59,989 bases of DNA from JABSSA01 sp039984715 (GTDB lineage: Bacteria; Pseudomonadota; Alphaproteobacteria; Rhodobacterales; Rhodobacteraceae). Numbering within the stretch: position 1 is the stretch's first letter; the number at the start of each line of letters is the position of its first letter. The notes beneath the pieces are model-generated. The model saw nothing but the letters and a program-made list of their open reading frames with translations, did not search any database and was not told the origin of the DNA. The DNA is taken from NCBI GenBank assembly GCA_039984715.1, contig JBDWUA010000003.1, positions 1-59,989 on the forward strand. The letters are read 5' to 3'. This document shows positions 26,276 through 34,894 of this stretch, one piece after another. The position numbers were made by a program, and so were the translations under genes.

Positions 26276-28138
26276 ATGAGTGATCCTCGTCTGCGCCTTG
26301 TAGAAGCGCGTCAGGTTTCAGAGCCAGCACCACCGCGTTTATTTGGCCGCATTCTGGTCGATGCCGGGGTCATTTCGAATGACGACCTGAAGCACGCGCT
26401 GACCATACAACGCAATGTTGACGCCCGTTTGGGCGACATATTGGTTGCAGAAGGTCGGGCCAGCCAGAATGACGTCTTGGCTGGCTTGAGCATACAAAGC
26501 CAGACAGATCGGGTCGACCTAACCGTAAATCCACCCGCCCAATCCATGCATTCGGCTTTGCCATCCCATCTATGCCTAAAACACGAAATTTTACCGTGGC
26601 GGTGGATTGGTGACACGTTATTGGTCGCCACGACACACCCGCAGGACGTGCGTTCGCTGCGCGACACACTGGGGGATCTGCTGCCCCCCATCCTGCCCGT
26701 CGTCGCCCCAACGGCACAAATACACACTTATCTGGGGCGTCTGTACGGTGACGAACTTGCAGACAAAGCGATCAATCGCTTGCCCGAAGCAGAAAGCGCA
26801 CGCCTGTGGACCAGTCGCCTGCAACGGCGATCAAAGCTCGCGGCATTTGCCGTCGCGCTTTTATGTGTGGCGGCCATTCTCGCTCCTGTAACCACCTTTT
26901 CCGTCTTTCTGACATGGGGGCTTTTCACCCTTGCTCTGGCCACGGGATTAAAGGCGTTGGCCTTCGGAACTCAGGTTGCGCACAATACATTTGTAAAACA
27001 GGTGGCCGCACCCCAAGAATTGCCATTCCGTCTTCCTCGGGTCTCGGTCATCGTCCCGCTCTTTAAAGAAGAAGAAATCGCGTCACATCTGATCAAACGC
27101 CTTGCGCGCCTGACCTATCCCAAAAGCTTGCTGAACGTGTTGCTTGTCCTTGAAGCAAAGGACTGGGTCACACGAGAGACCTTAAGGCGTACGAAATTAC
27201 CGCACTGGATGTCTGTTTTGGAAGTCCCTGACGATGGGACAATTACCACCAAGCCACGTGCTTTAAATTACGCACTCGATTTCTGTCATGGCCCAATCGT
27301 CGGTGTATGGGATGCCGAAGATGCACCCGAACCGAACCAAATAGAAAAAGTTGTCATGCGGTTCCATCATGCCCCTGACAATGTTGCTTGCTTGCAGGGT
27401 ATGCTGGATTATTACAATTCCCGCAAAAACTGGATCGCGCGATGCTTTGCCATTGAATACGCAACGTGGTGGCGATTTGTCATGCCGGGAATGTCGCGGC
27501 TTGGACTGCCTATTCCGCTTGGCGGCACAACATTATTCTTCCGCAAGGATATCCTTGAAGATCTGGGCGGATGGGACGCGCATAACGTGACAGAGGACGC
27601 CGATCTTGGGGTTCGGCTCGCACGGCGAGGATATGCAACTGAGCTGCTGGAAACTGTGACAGAAGAAGAAGCAAACTGTCGCGCATGGCCATGGGTCCGT
27701 CAACGATCGCGCTGGCTGAAGGGATTTTTGGTCACTTATTTTGTTCACATGCGCAACCCTCGCGCGTTATTGCGGGACGTCGGAATTCGCGGTTTCCTTG
27801 GCATTCAGGTCATTTTTCTTGCAACGTTTTCTCAATTCGCCGCTTTGCCGCTCTTGTGGACATTCTGGTTGCCCATATTTGGCCTTCCTCATGTGATGGA
27901 TGGTGCATTGAACGGGCTGCTCATCACCTCTGTCGCAATGTTCTTTTTGTTTTCCGAATTACTAAACATTTTGATCGGTGTTTCGGCAGTCTCTTCTCGC
28001 AGCCGCAGACACTTGATCCCGTGGGTTATCACCATGCCGATATACTTTACGCTTGGGGCACTTGCCGCATACAAAGCGTTGTTCGAATTGGTGTTGCGAC
28101 CGTTTTATTGGGACAAAACGGATCACGGCATCGAATGA
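26276..28138 (+). CDS. Membrane glycosyltransferase (GT2) with N-terminal MshEN domain
   Basis: A 620-residue protein with three parts. Residues 21-74 carry two tandem MshEN motifs (RLFGRILVDAGVISNDDL..AL..Q and RLGDILVAEGRASQNDVL..L..Q); this motif pair binds c-di-GMP in characterised type II/IV secretion ATPases. Two membrane helices follow (about 186-235). The GT2 catalytic domain (about 254-480) has VSVIVPLFKEE, WDAED (346-349 as the DxD equivalent), NVTEDADLG (TED) and QRSRWLKG (the QxxRW motif of processive synthases). Further helices (about 500-610) form the likely translocation pore. It probably polymerises and exports a polysaccharide under c-di-GMP control (inference). ATG follows GGGAAGGGTTAAGGATC. 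Confidence 0.85.
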   Translation: MSDPRLRLVEARQVSEPAPPRLFGRILVDAGVISNDDLKHALTIQRNVDARLGDILVAEGRASQNDVLAGLSIQSQTDRVDLTVNPPAQSMHSALPSHLCLKHEILPWRWIGDTLLVATTHPQDVRSLRDTLGDLLPPILPVVAPTAQIHTYLGRLYGDELADKAINRLPEAESARLWTSRLQRRSKLAAFAVALLCVAAILAPVTTFSVFLTWGLFTLALATGLKALAFGTQVAHNTFVKQVAAPQELPFRLPRVSVIVPLFKEEEIASHLIKRLARLTYPKSLLNVLLVLEAKDWVTRETLRRTKLPHWMSVLEVPDDGTITTKPRALNYALDFCHGPIVGVWDAEDAPEPNQIEKVVMRFHHAPDNVACLQGMLDYYNSRKNWIARCFAIEYATWWRFVMPGMSRLGLPIPLGGTTLFFRKDILEDLGGWDAHNVTEDADLGVRLARRGYATELLETVTEEEANCRAWPWVRQRSRWLKGFLVTYFVHMRNPRALLRDVGIRGFLGIQVIFLATFSQFAALPLLWTFWLPIFGLPHVMDGALNGLLITSVAMFFLFSELLNILIGVSAVSSRSRRHLIPWVITMPIYFTLGALAAYKALFELVLRPFYWDKTDHGIE

Positions 28139-28144
28139 AAGCAA

Positions 28145-28792
28145 TCAGTTCTTTTCCCGTCGGGCTTCTGCATCCTGCTTAAGACGGGTCATAAACGCGA
28201 CTGATATGTGTTCGCGCAACGCGGCACCGGCTGACTCTTCGTCCTTTTTTTCAATCGCTTTTACAATCAAATCATGTTCCGTCTGAGCATCCCTTGTCCG
28301 CCCCACAGCGGCAAGCGATGTCGTCGCCATCAAAGCCATCGTACGATACACCAAATCAAGCTGCTGCACGAGATATCGATTGTGCGACGCCAGATGCACC
28401 TGTTTATGAAATCTCCGGTTTGCGCGCGCCAATGCTGGCGGATCATCGACCAGCAAATTGTCTGCATCAACCATCTCTCGCAAGATGCGGACTTCTTCAT
28501 TGGTTGCATGGCGCGCTGCCAAAGACGCTGCCAACCCTTCCAACTCTCGGCGCACAACATATAGTTCGGCCATTTGGTTGTGGTCCAAAGACGCAACAAT
28601 CAGGCTGCGCCCGTCACGCGACAACAGGGATTGCGTTTCCAACCGCTGCAAGGCTTCGCGGATTGGCGTCCTAGAAACTCCGAAACGGTCTGCCAATTCG
28701 CTTTCAACAAGGCGATCACCTGGTTTGAACACACCAACATCAATCGCGTCCAAGATCATAGAATACGCATCTTTCGGGACCTGACGAGACAC
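28145..28792 (-). CDS. GntR-family regulator with FCD domain
   Basis: A 215-residue transcription factor. The N-terminal winged helix has the GntR signature GDRLVESELADRFGVSRTPIREALQRLE (about 22-50), and the all-alpha FCD effector domain follows (RRELEGLAASLAARHAT ... FHKQVHLASHNRYL, with metal-binding His). FCD regulators usually sense organic acids. GTG 28792 is preferred: AGGAA lies 7 bases upstream and the longer frame runs into the divergent nucleotidase promoter. A perfect palindrome CAAATATTTG at 28807-28816 in its leader may be an operator. The target genes are not evident. Confidence 0.85.
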   Translation of the reverse strand: MSRQVPKDAYSMILDAIDVGVFKPGDRLVESELADRFGVSRTPIREALQRLETQSLLSRDGRSLIVASLDHNQMAELYVVRRELEGLAASLAARHATNEEVRILREMVDADNLLVDDPPALARANRRFHKQVHLASHNRYLVQQLDLVYRTMALMATTSLAAVGRTRDAQTEHDLIVKAIEKKDEESAGAALREHISVAFMTRLKQDAEARREKN

Positions 28793-28905
28793 TGAATTTC
28801 CTGTTCCAAATATTTGTTTTTCTTCTATTAACGCAGGTCGGCGTTTTGACCAAGCACAAGCGTCGACCTCTTGCTCGGAACAGACGCTCAAGGTACGATA
28901 GTGAT

Positions 28906-29553
28906 ATGCCCAAATCTTCTTTTTCTCATGTGAACGTTTGGGTTTTTGACCTCGACAACACTCTTTACCCGCCGCGTGCGCGCCTATTCGATCAGATCGA
29001 AGTGCGGATGACCCAATACGTTATGTCTGCATTGAATGTCGACGAAGCCACGGCAAATACGTTGCGGGTGGATTATTGGGAGCGTTACGGAACGACCCTT
29101 GCCGGATTGATGCGCGAACATGATGTCGACCCGGCCCCCTATCTGACTGATGTTCATGACATTTCTCTGGATCATCTAGAACAAGATCACGTGTTGGCCG
29201 ATGCAATCGCCAATCTACCCGGACGCAAAATCGTCTATACCAACGGATGCGCCCCTTATGCAGAACGCGTCATTGCTGCGCGAGGGTTAAGCGGACAATT
29301 TGATGCCGTCTATGGCGTTGAGCATGCGGATTTTCTTCCCAAACCTGAATTGGCAGCATTTCAAACCGTTTTTGGCTTGGATGGGTTGTCCGTCGAGCAC
29401 GCTGCAATGTTCGAGGACGACACACGAAATCTGATCGCCCCGTTCGACATGGGCGTCAAAACGGTGCATGTCGCCGAAAACGCAAAACCAGAACCCCATG
29501 TCGAATTCCACACCGACGACCTCGCCTTGTTTTTGCGCCAACTGCACGCCTAG
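28906..29553 (+). CDS. Pyrimidine 5'-nucleotidase (HAD family)
   Basis: A 215-residue HAD-superfamily phosphatase. Motif I is VFDLDNTLYPP, motif II is VYTNG, and motif III/IV is FLPKPELAAF with MFEDDTRNL. The DLDNTLYP form plus the PKP Lys region characterises the SDT1-type pyrimidine 5'-nucleotidases that dephosphorylate UMP/CMP. The frame is open 20 codons further upstream, but ATG 28906 starts 13 residues before motif I as in relatives. It is transcribed divergently from the GntR gene and is followed 49 bases on by the UbiH-like gene. Confidence 0.9.
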   Translation: MPKSSFSHVNVWVFDLDNTLYPPRARLFDQIEVRMTQYVMSALNVDEATANTLRVDYWERYGTTLAGLMREHDVDPAPYLTDVHDISLDHLEQDHVLADAIANLPGRKIVYTNGCAPYAERVIAARGLSGQFDAVYGVEHADFLPKPELAAFQTVFGLDGLSVEHAAMFEDDTRNLIAPFDMGVKTVHVAENAKPEPHVEFHTDDLALFLRQLHA

Positions 29554-29602
29554 GACAGGATGCCGCTTTGCGCATCACGGCCCGATAGCTACATAAGACA
29601 GT

Positions 29603-30811
29603 ATGCACGCGTTTGATTACGATATCGTCGTGTCCGGTGGCGGTATTGCTGGACTGATAACCACAGCCGCATTTGGGCAGAATGGATTTTCAGTCCTATG
29701 CGTTGATCCAACGCCACCTGTGACATCTGCAAAAGCCACTGGCGCGGACATGCGCACAACTGCGATCCTCCAACCCGGTCAGCGCATGCTTGAGGCTGCC
29801 GGGCTTTGGGCATCCCTGGCCCCACATGCCGCGGCACTTGAAACGATGCGAATTATTGATGCTGGCGGCAAAGATGCGACCCCAAGGATCATCAAAGACT
29901 TTAGGTCCAGCGACGTGTCCGATCTGCCATTCGGTTGGAATTTGCCAAACTGGCTTTTACGTCGTGAGATGGTGGCTCGTTTAAAAGATATTCCAACGGT
30001 CACATTCCAACCGGGTGTTTCGACCACCAATTACTTGGGGCGAACCACCGGCGCACGCGTGAAACTCAGCACTGGTGAAACTGTCAAAACGCGGCTTGTG
30101 ATTGCCGCAGATGGGCGCGACTCCCCCATGCGTAACGCGGCCGGCATAGATGTCACAACCCGTCGATACGGTCAAAAAGCGCTAGCTTTCGCGGTGACCC
30201 ATACCGTTCCTCACGAAAATGTCTCGACCGAAATTCACCGCACCGGCGGTCCATTTACGCTGGTTCCATTACCCGATCATGATGGTATGCCCGCATCCGC
30301 TGTCGTTTGGATGGATGACGCGGCCGCCTGTTTGCGGCGTTTCGATCTGTCAAAAGACGCCTTTGAGGCAGAAATGTCAGAACGATCCTGCCAAATCTTC
30401 GGCCCCCTGACACTGGCGTCACGACGCAGCATCTGGCCGATAATATCCCAAAACGCGCGTGAATTTACCGCAACGCGTCTTGCCCTGATCGCAGAAGCGG
30501 CACATGTCGTGCCACCAATCGGCGCGCAAGGCCTCAATATGAGCCTGACAGACACTGCGTCGCTTTTATCGTTGGCGCAAAACGATCCTGCCGGTCTTGG
30601 AACACAGCCCATGTTGGACACCTACGAAAAAGCTCGTGCCAAAGACATTCGTCTGCGTGTGTCGGGCATTGATCTGCTCAACCGCGTCAGTCAACTCAAA
30701 ACACCAGCCATGCGCGACGCGCGTGCTTTGGGACTGAACGCCCTTTATGCCGCAACCCCAGTCCGAAAAATGCTGATGCAAATGGGACTGGGCTTGCGCG
30801 ACGAAAGCTAG
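29603..30811 (+). CDS. UbiH/UbiF-family FAD monooxygenase (ubiquinone synthesis)
   Basis: A 402-residue class A flavin monooxygenase. FAD motifs are VVSGGGIAGLITTAAFGQNGF (about 7), LVIAADGRDSPMRNAAGI (about 165) and LIAEAAHVVPPIGAQGLNMSLTD (about 295). The last is the UbiH/COQ6-family sequence. These enzymes hydroxylate the aromatic ring of the ubiquinone precursor; which position this one acts on cannot be told. ATG 29603 is without a strong ribosome site. The stop is followed within 6 bases by a hairpin shared with the convergent aminotransferase. Confidence 0.88.
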   Translation: MHAFDYDIVVSGGGIAGLITTAAFGQNGFSVLCVDPTPPVTSAKATGADMRTTAILQPGQRMLEAAGLWASLAPHAAALETMRIIDAGGKDATPRIIKDFRSSDVSDLPFGWNLPNWLLRREMVARLKDIPTVTFQPGVSTTNYLGRTTGARVKLSTGETVKTRLVIAADGRDSPMRNAAGIDVTTRRYGQKALAFAVTHTVPHENVSTEIHRTGGPFTLVPLPDHDGMPASAVVWMDDAAACLRRFDLSKDAFEAEMSERSCQIFGPLTLASRRSIWPIISQNAREFTATRLALIAEAAHVVPPIGAQGLNMSLTDTASLLSLAQNDPAGLGTQPMLDTYEKARAKDIRLRVSGIDLLNRVSQLKTPAMRDARALGLNALYAATPVRKMLMQMGLGLRDES

Positions 30812-30816
30812 ACGTC

Positions 30817-30871
30817 AGGGTCGGCGGGTGGGCGCATTTGCACATCGTGCAAACAGAACCGCCCCGACCCT
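30817..30871. terminator. Conserved hairpin between convergent genes, copy 2
   Basis: Outer arms AGGGTCGGCGGG and CCGCCCCGACCCT pair; the inner stem is TTTGCAC-ATC-GTGCAAA; the internal loop carries GGGCGCA opposite ACAGA. The loop strings match copy 1 at 14819-14875, whereas the inner stem differs with both sides changed (GGCC/GGCC versus GCAC/GTGC), which is compensatory variation. It sits between the UbiH-like stop (30811) and the aminotransferase stop (30870), so it is a bidirectional terminator or a related structured element. Confidence 0.65.
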
Positions 30872-31997
30872 ATAAAACTTGATCAACCACGCGGTTCAAT
30901 CGCGCCACAGTCGCATCAACATCATACAATTTATCCAACCCAAACAGGCCAAGGCGGAACGTCCGGAAATCGTCAGGCTCATCACATTGTAACGGCACAC
31001 CCGCCGCAATTTGCATACCTTCCGCAGCAAAGCGTTTGCCATTTTGAATCTCTGGGTCTTGCGTATAACTCACAACAACACCCGGTGCCCCGAACCCGTC
31101 CGCAGCAACGGAAACGATGCCTTTTTCCGCAAGCAAACCCCGCACAGCGTCACCCAATGCCCATTGCGCATCCTTCAAGCGTTCAAACCCATATTCACGC
31201 GTTTCCAGCATTGTGTCGCGAAAGGCCTGCAATGCATCTGTGGGCATCGTCGCATGATACCCGTGTCCGCCGTTTTCATAGGCTTGCATGATCTGATACC
31301 ATTTCTTGAGGTCTATCGCGAAACTGTCAGACGTCGTGTCTTCCAATCGGGCCAATGCGCTTTCAGACAGCATCACCAAACCCGCACAAGGTTGCGCTGA
31401 CCAGCCTTTTTGCGGGGCAGATATCAACACATCAACGCCAAGTGTTTTCATGTCGATCCATGCACATCCACTGGCAATGCAATCCAGAACCATCAACGCA
31501 CCAACGTCATGCGCAGCCCGCGCCATTTCCGCGATGTAATCATCTGGCAAAATCACCCCGGCCGATGTCTCGACATGTGGTGCAAACACAATACCGGGGC
31601 GCTCTTCGTGGATACGCGCCACAACTTCAGCAATGGGTGCCGGGGCGAAAGGTGAAGCCGATGCATTCCCCGTTTGACGCGCCTTCAGCACGGTTGCAGA
31701 TGCTGCCAACCCTCCGGCTTCGAATATCTGGCTCCAGCGGAATGAAAACCATCCATTGCGCACGACCAGAACGTTTTCGCCTCGCGCAAACTGGCGCGCG
31801 ACCGCTTCCATGCCAAAGGTCCCGCCCCCTGGAACAACAACGACACCGTCCGCCGAATACACGTCTTTGAGCATGCTCGAAATATCCCGCATCACCTGCT
31901 GGAAATTCGCACTCATGTGATTAAGTGATCGGTCCGTGAAGACGACCGAAAATTCGTCCATTCCACCCGGGTCGACATGGTCCAGCAGTGCAGGCAT
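30870..31997 (-). CDS. Class V aminotransferase (alanine-glyoxylate type)
   Basis: A 375-residue PLP enzyme. The catalytic Lys lies in ISAPQKGWSAQPC, and GGGTFGMEAVARQF (phosphate-binding) and LDCIASGCAWID (Asp) complete the fold-type I signature. The family contains alanine:glyoxylate and serine:pyruvate aminotransferases; the exact substrate is not decidable here. ATG 31997 is chosen because AGGGAG lies 7-8 bases upstream, inside the longer frame that starts at 32024. It is followed upstream by two Lrp genes on the same strand (93 bases away), so it may be Lrp-regulated. Confidence 0.85.
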   Translation of the reverse strand: MPALLDHVDPGGMDEFSVVFTDRSLNHMSANFQQVMRDISSMLKDVYSADGVVVVPGGGTFGMEAVARQFARGENVLVVRNGWFSFRWSQIFEAGGLAASATVLKARQTGNASASPFAPAPIAEVVARIHEERPGIVFAPHVETSAGVILPDDYIAEMARAAHDVGALMVLDCIASGCAWIDMKTLGVDVLISAPQKGWSAQPCAGLVMLSESALARLEDTTSDSFAIDLKKWYQIMQAYENGGHGYHATMPTDALQAFRDTMLETREYGFERLKDAQWALGDAVRGLLAEKGIVSVAADGFGAPGVVVSYTQDPEIQNGKRFAAEGMQIAAGVPLQCDEPDDFRTFRLGLFGLDKLYDVDATVARLNRVVDQVL

Positions 31998-32089
31998 TTG
32001 AATGCTCCCTGTTTTCGTTTGCATTGATGTAAGCCGTCATTGCTCTGGGTGCAAAGGTTACATTTGCGTACGAAGGTTAAATCAGACCG

Positions 32090-32548
32090 TTACCCAATTG
32101 GTCCGGGGCGTCGTTCTTCACTCAGCAGCACATTCGCCTCGACATCACCCGCGCCCGGCAATGTCATAATGCGACGGCGCAATATGCGTTCAAAGTCCGG
32201 CAGGTCCCGCGCAACGACGCGCAAACGGTAATCATACATGCCCAAAACATGTTCGACTGTTTGCACTTCGGGGATGGCCATGACCGCACGTTCGAAATCT
32301 TCAAGGCTGATGCCCCCTTTGCGGGCAAGCTTTACGCCAAGAAAAACTGTCACACTGTATCCAACCGCCTCTGCATTCACACGCAAACGTCGTCCTTGGA
32401 TCACCCCCGCATCCGTCAAACGTTTGATCCGACGCCACGCCGCAGGTTGAGACAATCCAACCGACCGGCCAACGGCCCCCGCCCCTTGTGATGCGTTTTT
32501 CACAAGTTCATTCAAAACTGCCCTGTCGATATCATCCAATTCAATCAT
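32090..32548 (-). CDS. Lrp/AsnC-family regulator (1)
   Basis: A 152-residue feast/famine regulator: an N-terminal helix-turn-helix (LVKNASQGAGAVGRSVGLSQPAAWRRIKRL) and a C-terminal RAM ligand-binding domain (VTVFLGVKLARK ... MYDYRLRVVARDLPDFERIL). Its ATG overlaps the stop of the second Lrp gene by four bases (ATGA), so the two are made together and could form hetero-oligomers. Family members sense amino acids; ilvC is divergent from this pair. Confidence 0.93.
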   Translation of the reverse strand: MIELDDIDRAVLNELVKNASQGAGAVGRSVGLSQPAAWRRIKRLTDAGVIQGRRLRVNAEAVGYSVTVFLGVKLARKGGISLEDFERAVMAIPEVQTVEHVLGMYDYRLRVVARDLPDFERILRRRIMTLPGAGDVEANVLLSEERRPGPIG

Positions 32549-33000
32549 ACAGGCAGCCCCTCTTCATTTTTGATCCGCGCCACATGCATCAGTGCTTCGA
32601 TATCGGCGATATGAGGCAGCTTCAAAATTTGCGTCCGATAGATATCCTGATAATGGACCATGTCCTTGGCAATGACCGCCAAGCGCACATCAACCCGCCC
32701 CAGAAACGTCTGGATCGCGATGACCTCGGGCACATCGCGTGCTGCGCTCAAGAAATCGTCGAACGCGCGGCTTTCCCCTTTATCAAGGGTAATGCGTAAC
32801 GACACCTCGACGGCGTACCCAAGGGCTGCCCAATCGATCACGGCCCCAACCCCAGTTACAACACCTGACGCTTGCATGCCGGCTTGACGTCGTGTGACTT
32901 GATTGACCGTGACACGGGCCTTTTCAGCCAATTCATTGGGTGCGAGGGTTGGATCAGCTTGCCAATGGCGTAAAATACGTCGATCCACATCATCAAGCAT
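32545..33000 (-). CDS. Lrp/AsnC-family regulator (2)
   Basis: A 151-residue paralogue of the next gene with the same architecture: helix-turn-helix (LAEKARVTVNQVTRRQAGMQ) and RAM domain (VEVSLRITLDKGES ... FLGRVDVRLAVIAKDMVHYQDIY). Only moderate identity to its neighbour, so the duplication is old. It begins at ATG 33000, 131 bases from the ilvC ATG, and the palindrome at 33029-33044 lies within the shared promoter region. Control of ilvC and of itself is a reasonable inference. Confidence 0.93.
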   Translation of the reverse strand: MLDDVDRRILRHWQADPTLAPNELAEKARVTVNQVTRRQAGMQASGVVTGVGAVIDWAALGYAVEVSLRITLDKGESRAFDDFLSAARDVPEVIAIQTFLGRVDVRLAVIAKDMVHYQDIYRTQILKLPHIADIEALMHVARIKNEEGLPV

Positions 33001-33028
33001 GATTTTCCACTACTTCCTGTATTTTGCG

Positions 33029-33044
33029 CATGATTTTTATCATG
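33029..33044. promoter_or_regulatory. Palindrome in the lrp-ilvC intergenic region
   Basis: CATGAT-TTTT-ATCATG, a perfect 6-bp inverted repeat with a 4-base A+T spacer, stands 29 bases from the Lrp(2) start and about 88 bases from the ilvC start. Lrp/AsnC operators are typically of this kind (short dyads with A+T-rich centre). It is a candidate operator for the adjacent regulators. Confidence 0.45.
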
Positions 33045-33131
33045 AACATACGATTATATGACAAATTCACCGCTGACCAGTCCGCGTTTCATCCCTATTG
33101 TGCAGCCAGAAATCAAACCGGAGGATATGAC

Positions 33132-34154
33132 ATGCGGGTCTATTATGATCGCGATTGCGATGTGAACCTGATCAAAGACATGAAAGTTGCCATTTTAGGA
33201 TATGGCAGCCAAGGCCATGCGCACGCCCTGAACTTGCGTGACAGCGGAGCCAAGAACGTTGTTGTTGCCCTGCGCGAGGGCTCTGCCTCTGCAGCCAAAG
33301 CCGAAGGTGAAGGCCTCAAAGTTATGGGCATCGCTGAAGCCGCAGCATGGTGTGATCTGATCATGTTCACAATGCCCGACGAACTTCAGGCAGAAACATA
33401 CAAGAAATACGTCCACGACAACCTGAAAGACGGTGCAGCCATGGCATTTGCCCACGGCCTGAACGTACATTTCGGTCTGATCGAACCCAAAGACACAGTC
33501 GACGTGATCATGATGGCCCCCAAAGGCCCCGGACACACAGTACGCGGCGAATACACCAAAGGCGGCGGCGTGCCTTGCCTTGTTGCCGTTGACAACGACG
33601 CGTCCGGCAAAGCGCTGGAAATTGGCCTGTCCTATTGTTCAGCCATCGGTGGAGGACGTTCTGGCATCATCGAAACCAACTTCCGCGAAGAATGCGAAAC
33701 TGACTTGTTCGGCGAACAAGCTGTTCTGTGTGGTGGCTTGGTTGAACTGATCCGTATGGGCTTTGAAACACTGGTCGAAGCTGGGTACGCACCAGAAATG
33801 GCGTATTTCGAATGCTTGCACGAAGTGAAGCTGATCGTAGATTTGATCTATGAAGGCGGCATCGCGAACATGAACTATTCGATCTCGAACACGGCGGAAT
33901 ACGGCGAATACGTTTCTGGCCCACGGGTTCTGCCATACGAGCAGACCAAGAAAGAGATGAAAGCCATTCTGCACGACATCCAAACGGGTAAATTCGTGCG
34001 TGATTTCATGTCCGAAAACCAGACGGGTCAAGCGTTCTTTAAAGGCACACGCCGCATGAATGACGCGCACCAGATCGAAGAAGTTGGCGAAAAACTCCGC
34101 GGCATGATGCCTTGGATTTCTGCCGGCAAAATGGTCGACAAAGAAAAGAACTAA
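33132..34154 (+). CDS. ilvC: Ketol-acid reductoisomerase
   Basis: Class I KARI (340 residues), converting acetolactate or acetohydroxybutyrate to the dihydroxy acids in valine, leucine and isoleucine synthesis. NADPH motif GYGSQGHAHALNLRDSG (about 23-39), FAHGLNVHF, and the metal-site region ECETDLFGEQAVLCGG and ECLHEVKLIVDLIYEGG are intact. ATG 33132 follows a strong GGAGG; the frame extends 36 codons upstream through the promoter region and that part is not coding. It is followed by an acetyltransferase gene after 14 bases. Confidence 0.98.
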   Translation: MRVYYDRDCDVNLIKDMKVAILGYGSQGHAHALNLRDSGAKNVVVALREGSASAAKAEGEGLKVMGIAEAAAWCDLIMFTMPDELQAETYKKYVHDNLKDGAAMAFAHGLNVHFGLIEPKDTVDVIMMAPKGPGHTVRGEYTKGGGVPCLVAVDNDASGKALEIGLSYCSAIGGGRSGIIETNFREECETDLFGEQAVLCGGLVELIRMGFETLVEAGYAPEMAYFECLHEVKLIVDLIYEGGIANMNYSISNTAEYGEYVSGPRVLPYEQTKKEMKAILHDIQTGKFVRDFMSENQTGQAFFKGTRRMNDAHQIEEVGEKLRGMMPWISAGKMVDKEKN

Positions 34155-34168
34155 GGACCAAGGGGCCA

Positions 34169-34798
34169 ATGGCAGCATTTAAGATCATTCCCGCGCCGCT
34201 GGCCCTAAAGGACGAAATCAAAGACCTGTCGCGCCAAACGTTCAAAGAACACCGGGCGCGGCAGCCTTGGACATTTGCCGAAAACACATTCGACCTGATT
34301 ATTTCTGACGTATTTGATTCTTTGTTTCGTGACGGCAAAAAAACACGGCAAGAAAGCCCAAACCTGCTGGTCGCCATGTCGCAAGATCAATTTGCAGGCT
34401 ACGTTCTGCTGATGCCCAATATACCCGCGGATTTCGAAGAAAGCGCCAATGCGACGATATTTGACATCTGTGTGCGGCCAGAATTTCGCGGGCAAGGTGC
34501 CGCCCGCGCCCTGCTTGATCACGTAATTGCACTATCGCAGCAACAAGATTGGGACAATTTGGATGCCCAAGTGTGGGTCGGGAACGTGGGTTCCGATCGG
34601 TTGTTTCAAAGCGCAGGTTTCACGCCGCAATCGACAACTTATCGCATCGGACCAAACCGCAAAGCGCGGGACATTCGGCTGCGGGACATTCAGCCGCCGC
34701 CCAGCCCGAGCCGTTGGACGTGGCTGATCACTTGGTGGCCCGCTTTGATCGCAATCCCTGTGGTGTTTATTTTGGCTACCTTCAAAACATGGCGCTAA
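34169..34798 (+). CDS. GNAT acetyltransferase with C-terminal membrane helix
   Basis: A 209-residue protein: an N-terminal GNAT fold (acetyl-CoA loop VRPEFRGQGAARALLDHVI at about 105-123) and a C-terminal hydrophobic helix (WLITWWPALIAIPVVFILATF, about 185-205) that should anchor it to the inner membrane. The substrate is unknown. Membrane tails are unusual for GNATs. ATG 34169, after AAGGGGCCA, lies 14 bases behind the ilvC stop, so the two are probably co-transcribed. Confidence 0.8.
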   Translation: MAAFKIIPAPLALKDEIKDLSRQTFKEHRARQPWTFAENTFDLIISDVFDSLFRDGKKTRQESPNLLVAMSQDQFAGYVLLMPNIPADFEESANATIFDICVRPEFRGQGAARALLDHVIALSQQQDWDNLDAQVWVGNVGSDRLFQSAGFTPQSTTYRIGPNRKARDIRLRDIQPPPSPSRWTWLITWWPALIAIPVVFILATFKTWR

Positions 34799-34894
34799 GG
34801 TCAGTATTTTTGATCGGACCGCCTGTCATTTCGGTGCTGGTCGAAGCATTCGAATGGCGCTTGACCAACTTAGCCCGAAGACCGACAAGACGAT

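Noticed and set aside
28807..28816. Operator palindrome CAAATATTTG of the GntR gene
   Set aside because: Ten bases of A+T-rich palindrome can occur by chance; not raised to a separate feature.
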